Origin: Zonotrichia leucophrys gambelii
Lineage: Eukaryota > Chordata > Aves > Passeriformes > Passerellidae
Direction of reading: 5' to 3'
Assembly (NCBI RefSeq): GCF_028769735.1
Contig: NC_088171.1
Location: 139,769,917-139,833,916 of the forward strand
Length of the DNA stretch: 64,000 bases
Shown: one piece after another, positions 62,676 through 64,000 of the stretch
Numbering within the stretch: position 1 is the first letter of the stretch
How the letters are laid out: each line of letters opens with the position of its first letter
Notes under the pieces: generated by a model
The model's input: the letters and a program-made list of their open reading frames with translations, nothing else
The model's database searches: none
Told to the model about the DNA's origin: nothing
Made by a program: the position numbers and the translations under genes

Positions 62676-64000
62676 AGTCAAATGAGATATCTTCAACTGA
62701 GGAGTTTTTTCCTGAATATTCAGGTAGTTGAAAAGTATAGACAAGCAAACCAGGAAAGTGATTCAGAGACTATTTTTCTCAAAGGTCCTCTCCTCCTCGC
62801 TCACTCTCTCTCATTCTTACTCTCCTTTTCTTCCTCCTTTGACTACTCCAGTGAGTTTTGTTCAGCCTTCTTCATTCTTGCTTTCATTGCTTTTGTGGGA
62901 GTTACCACATTTCATCATTAAAGATTGGTGATATGTGTATAAAACTTTTTTTTTTAAATAGTGATTTCAGCATCAAAAAGAAAGAAATATCTTTCTCATT
63001 CACAAAGAAGTAGAATAGCACCCTATGACTTTGCAATAACTTATGAATCATTAAACAGTATCTTAAAACAATACTGAGAAAAAGAAGAAAAAGAAGAGAC
63101 AAGAATTCAGAATTGGGTTTTCCTTGTGGATCTTATTCTCTGAACAATAAAGACAGTTCCTTTGAAGAAAACCACTCTAAAAAGAGATTTCTAGGATCTC
63201 TACTGAGAGTTCAGAAATCTTCATCCTTGATTCCAGAAAGATATTAGCTCATCCAAAAGCAAAGTATAGCGCAAAATCAGGTCTCTTCTGAAGATCTATT
63301 TGTATTCAGCATAGTCAATTTTTTTTCTGTTGCAGACATAAGAATGTAGTTGCCTGTCACATGTAATTTCTGATCTGAAAATGTTACAGAACAACTAACT
63401 TGCTCCCATCTTAGGTATTCACATATGTTGAATTAAAGAAAGATAGATGAAGGTTATTTTTTCATTTTCTGATAACTGTGATCATATCAACCATGTCCTT
63501 GCATCTTAAGAGGAATTATATTCAAATTTCATTTTGCATTTGTTTTGTTAGTAAAAGAGGTATATTGACCATCTAACCTTTGAAAATATAATATAACTGA
63601 TTTAGACAATTAGTTTTGGGGTTAGGGTCTCTTTTTACCAATATCTGCAGTCCTACTTAAATATAAATTATAAAAATAATCCAATAAAGTCAATAAGCAT
63701 CAAAGCTGATACTCTTTACTCCCTATTAGTTGTTTCTGTGGAATATGGATGTTCTAACCTTGGCAAATTTACTCTCTTACTCTAAAAGTTGTTTCTCAAT
63801 TTAAAATGGTTTCCTGCAGTGACCAGGAATATTTCTTAGTACTTTGTCTTCATTTTGGTGCTGTTAGAACTCACTAGCAAGCAACCATTGCCCTCCCACT
63901 GCCCAATGAGCAGTGCTTAGGCAACAATTTTGTAAAGTCACAACTTCAGAACTTCCAGTTTTCCACATTCCTTCCTAAAAACAACTCAGACAGCGTTTGA
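62676..64000. other. noncoding DNA to window end
   Basis: AT-rich sequence with CT-rich patches near 62790-62840. No gene or mobile element was recognised. Confidence 0.45.

Noticed and set aside
63617..63630. Interstitial telomere repeat (GGGGTTAGGG)
   Set aside because: Only one and a half units are present, which is expected by chance.
1..64000. tRNA genes, rRNA, CRISPR arrays, bacterial-type operons or terminators
   Set aside because: No cloverleaf with A/B boxes, no spaced direct repeats and no ribosome-binding layout were seen. The window is vertebrate nuclear DNA.

Overview
This window looks like nuclear chromosomal DNA from a bird, probably a passerine. It is AT-rich, long stretches carry no sustained reading frame, and almost all recognisable content is 5'-truncated CR1 (chicken-repeat-1) LINE copies and isolated retroviral long terminal repeats of avian type. 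Their 3' ends, octamer or pentamer tails and wording match avian CR1, and several LTRs match the ERVL/ERVK-like families common in songbirds. The species and chromosome cannot be named from the sequence. I found no protein-coding gene, tRNA, rRNA or CRISPR array that I can support, so the window reads as a gene desert or a very large intron.

Layout. 1-5150: a short minus-strand CR1 piece near 785, a 700-bp minus-strand CR1 at 1998-2700, and a plus-strand CR1 (4080-5150) split by a solo LTR. 5150-14270: mostly unique AT-rich DNA with a G19 tract, an RFX X-box-like site at 11951 and an ERVL-like LTR piece at 12160. 14274-20150: a CR1 with a greatly expanded pentamer tail, a second worn CR1, and an old CR1 reverse-transcriptase remnant. 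20150-34080: unique DNA with an almost complete minus-strand ERVL-type LTR (26232-26820), a CR1 endonuclease relic (28638) and blocks that look like conserved noncoding DNA. 34080-44770: a probable LTR, two CR1 copies (37360 and 39393), and a CR1 invaded by a 386-bp solo LTR whose 6-bp target duplication is visible. 44770-64000: two further LTRs (49863 and 53425), a hexamer microsatellite, a repeat-free regulatory-looking block at 57200-58750, two adjacent long hairpins at 60527-60739, and a last CR1 tail at 62512.

No genes work together here. What can be told is a history of retroelement insertion, with LTRs landing inside older CR1 copies, over candidate regulatory DNA. The most unusual feature is the pair of near-perfect hairpins at 60.5-60.7 kb. 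The most testable regulatory signal is three full matches to the RFX X-box consensus. No LTR is accompanied by recognisable gag, pol or env, so all appear to be solo or fragmentary.
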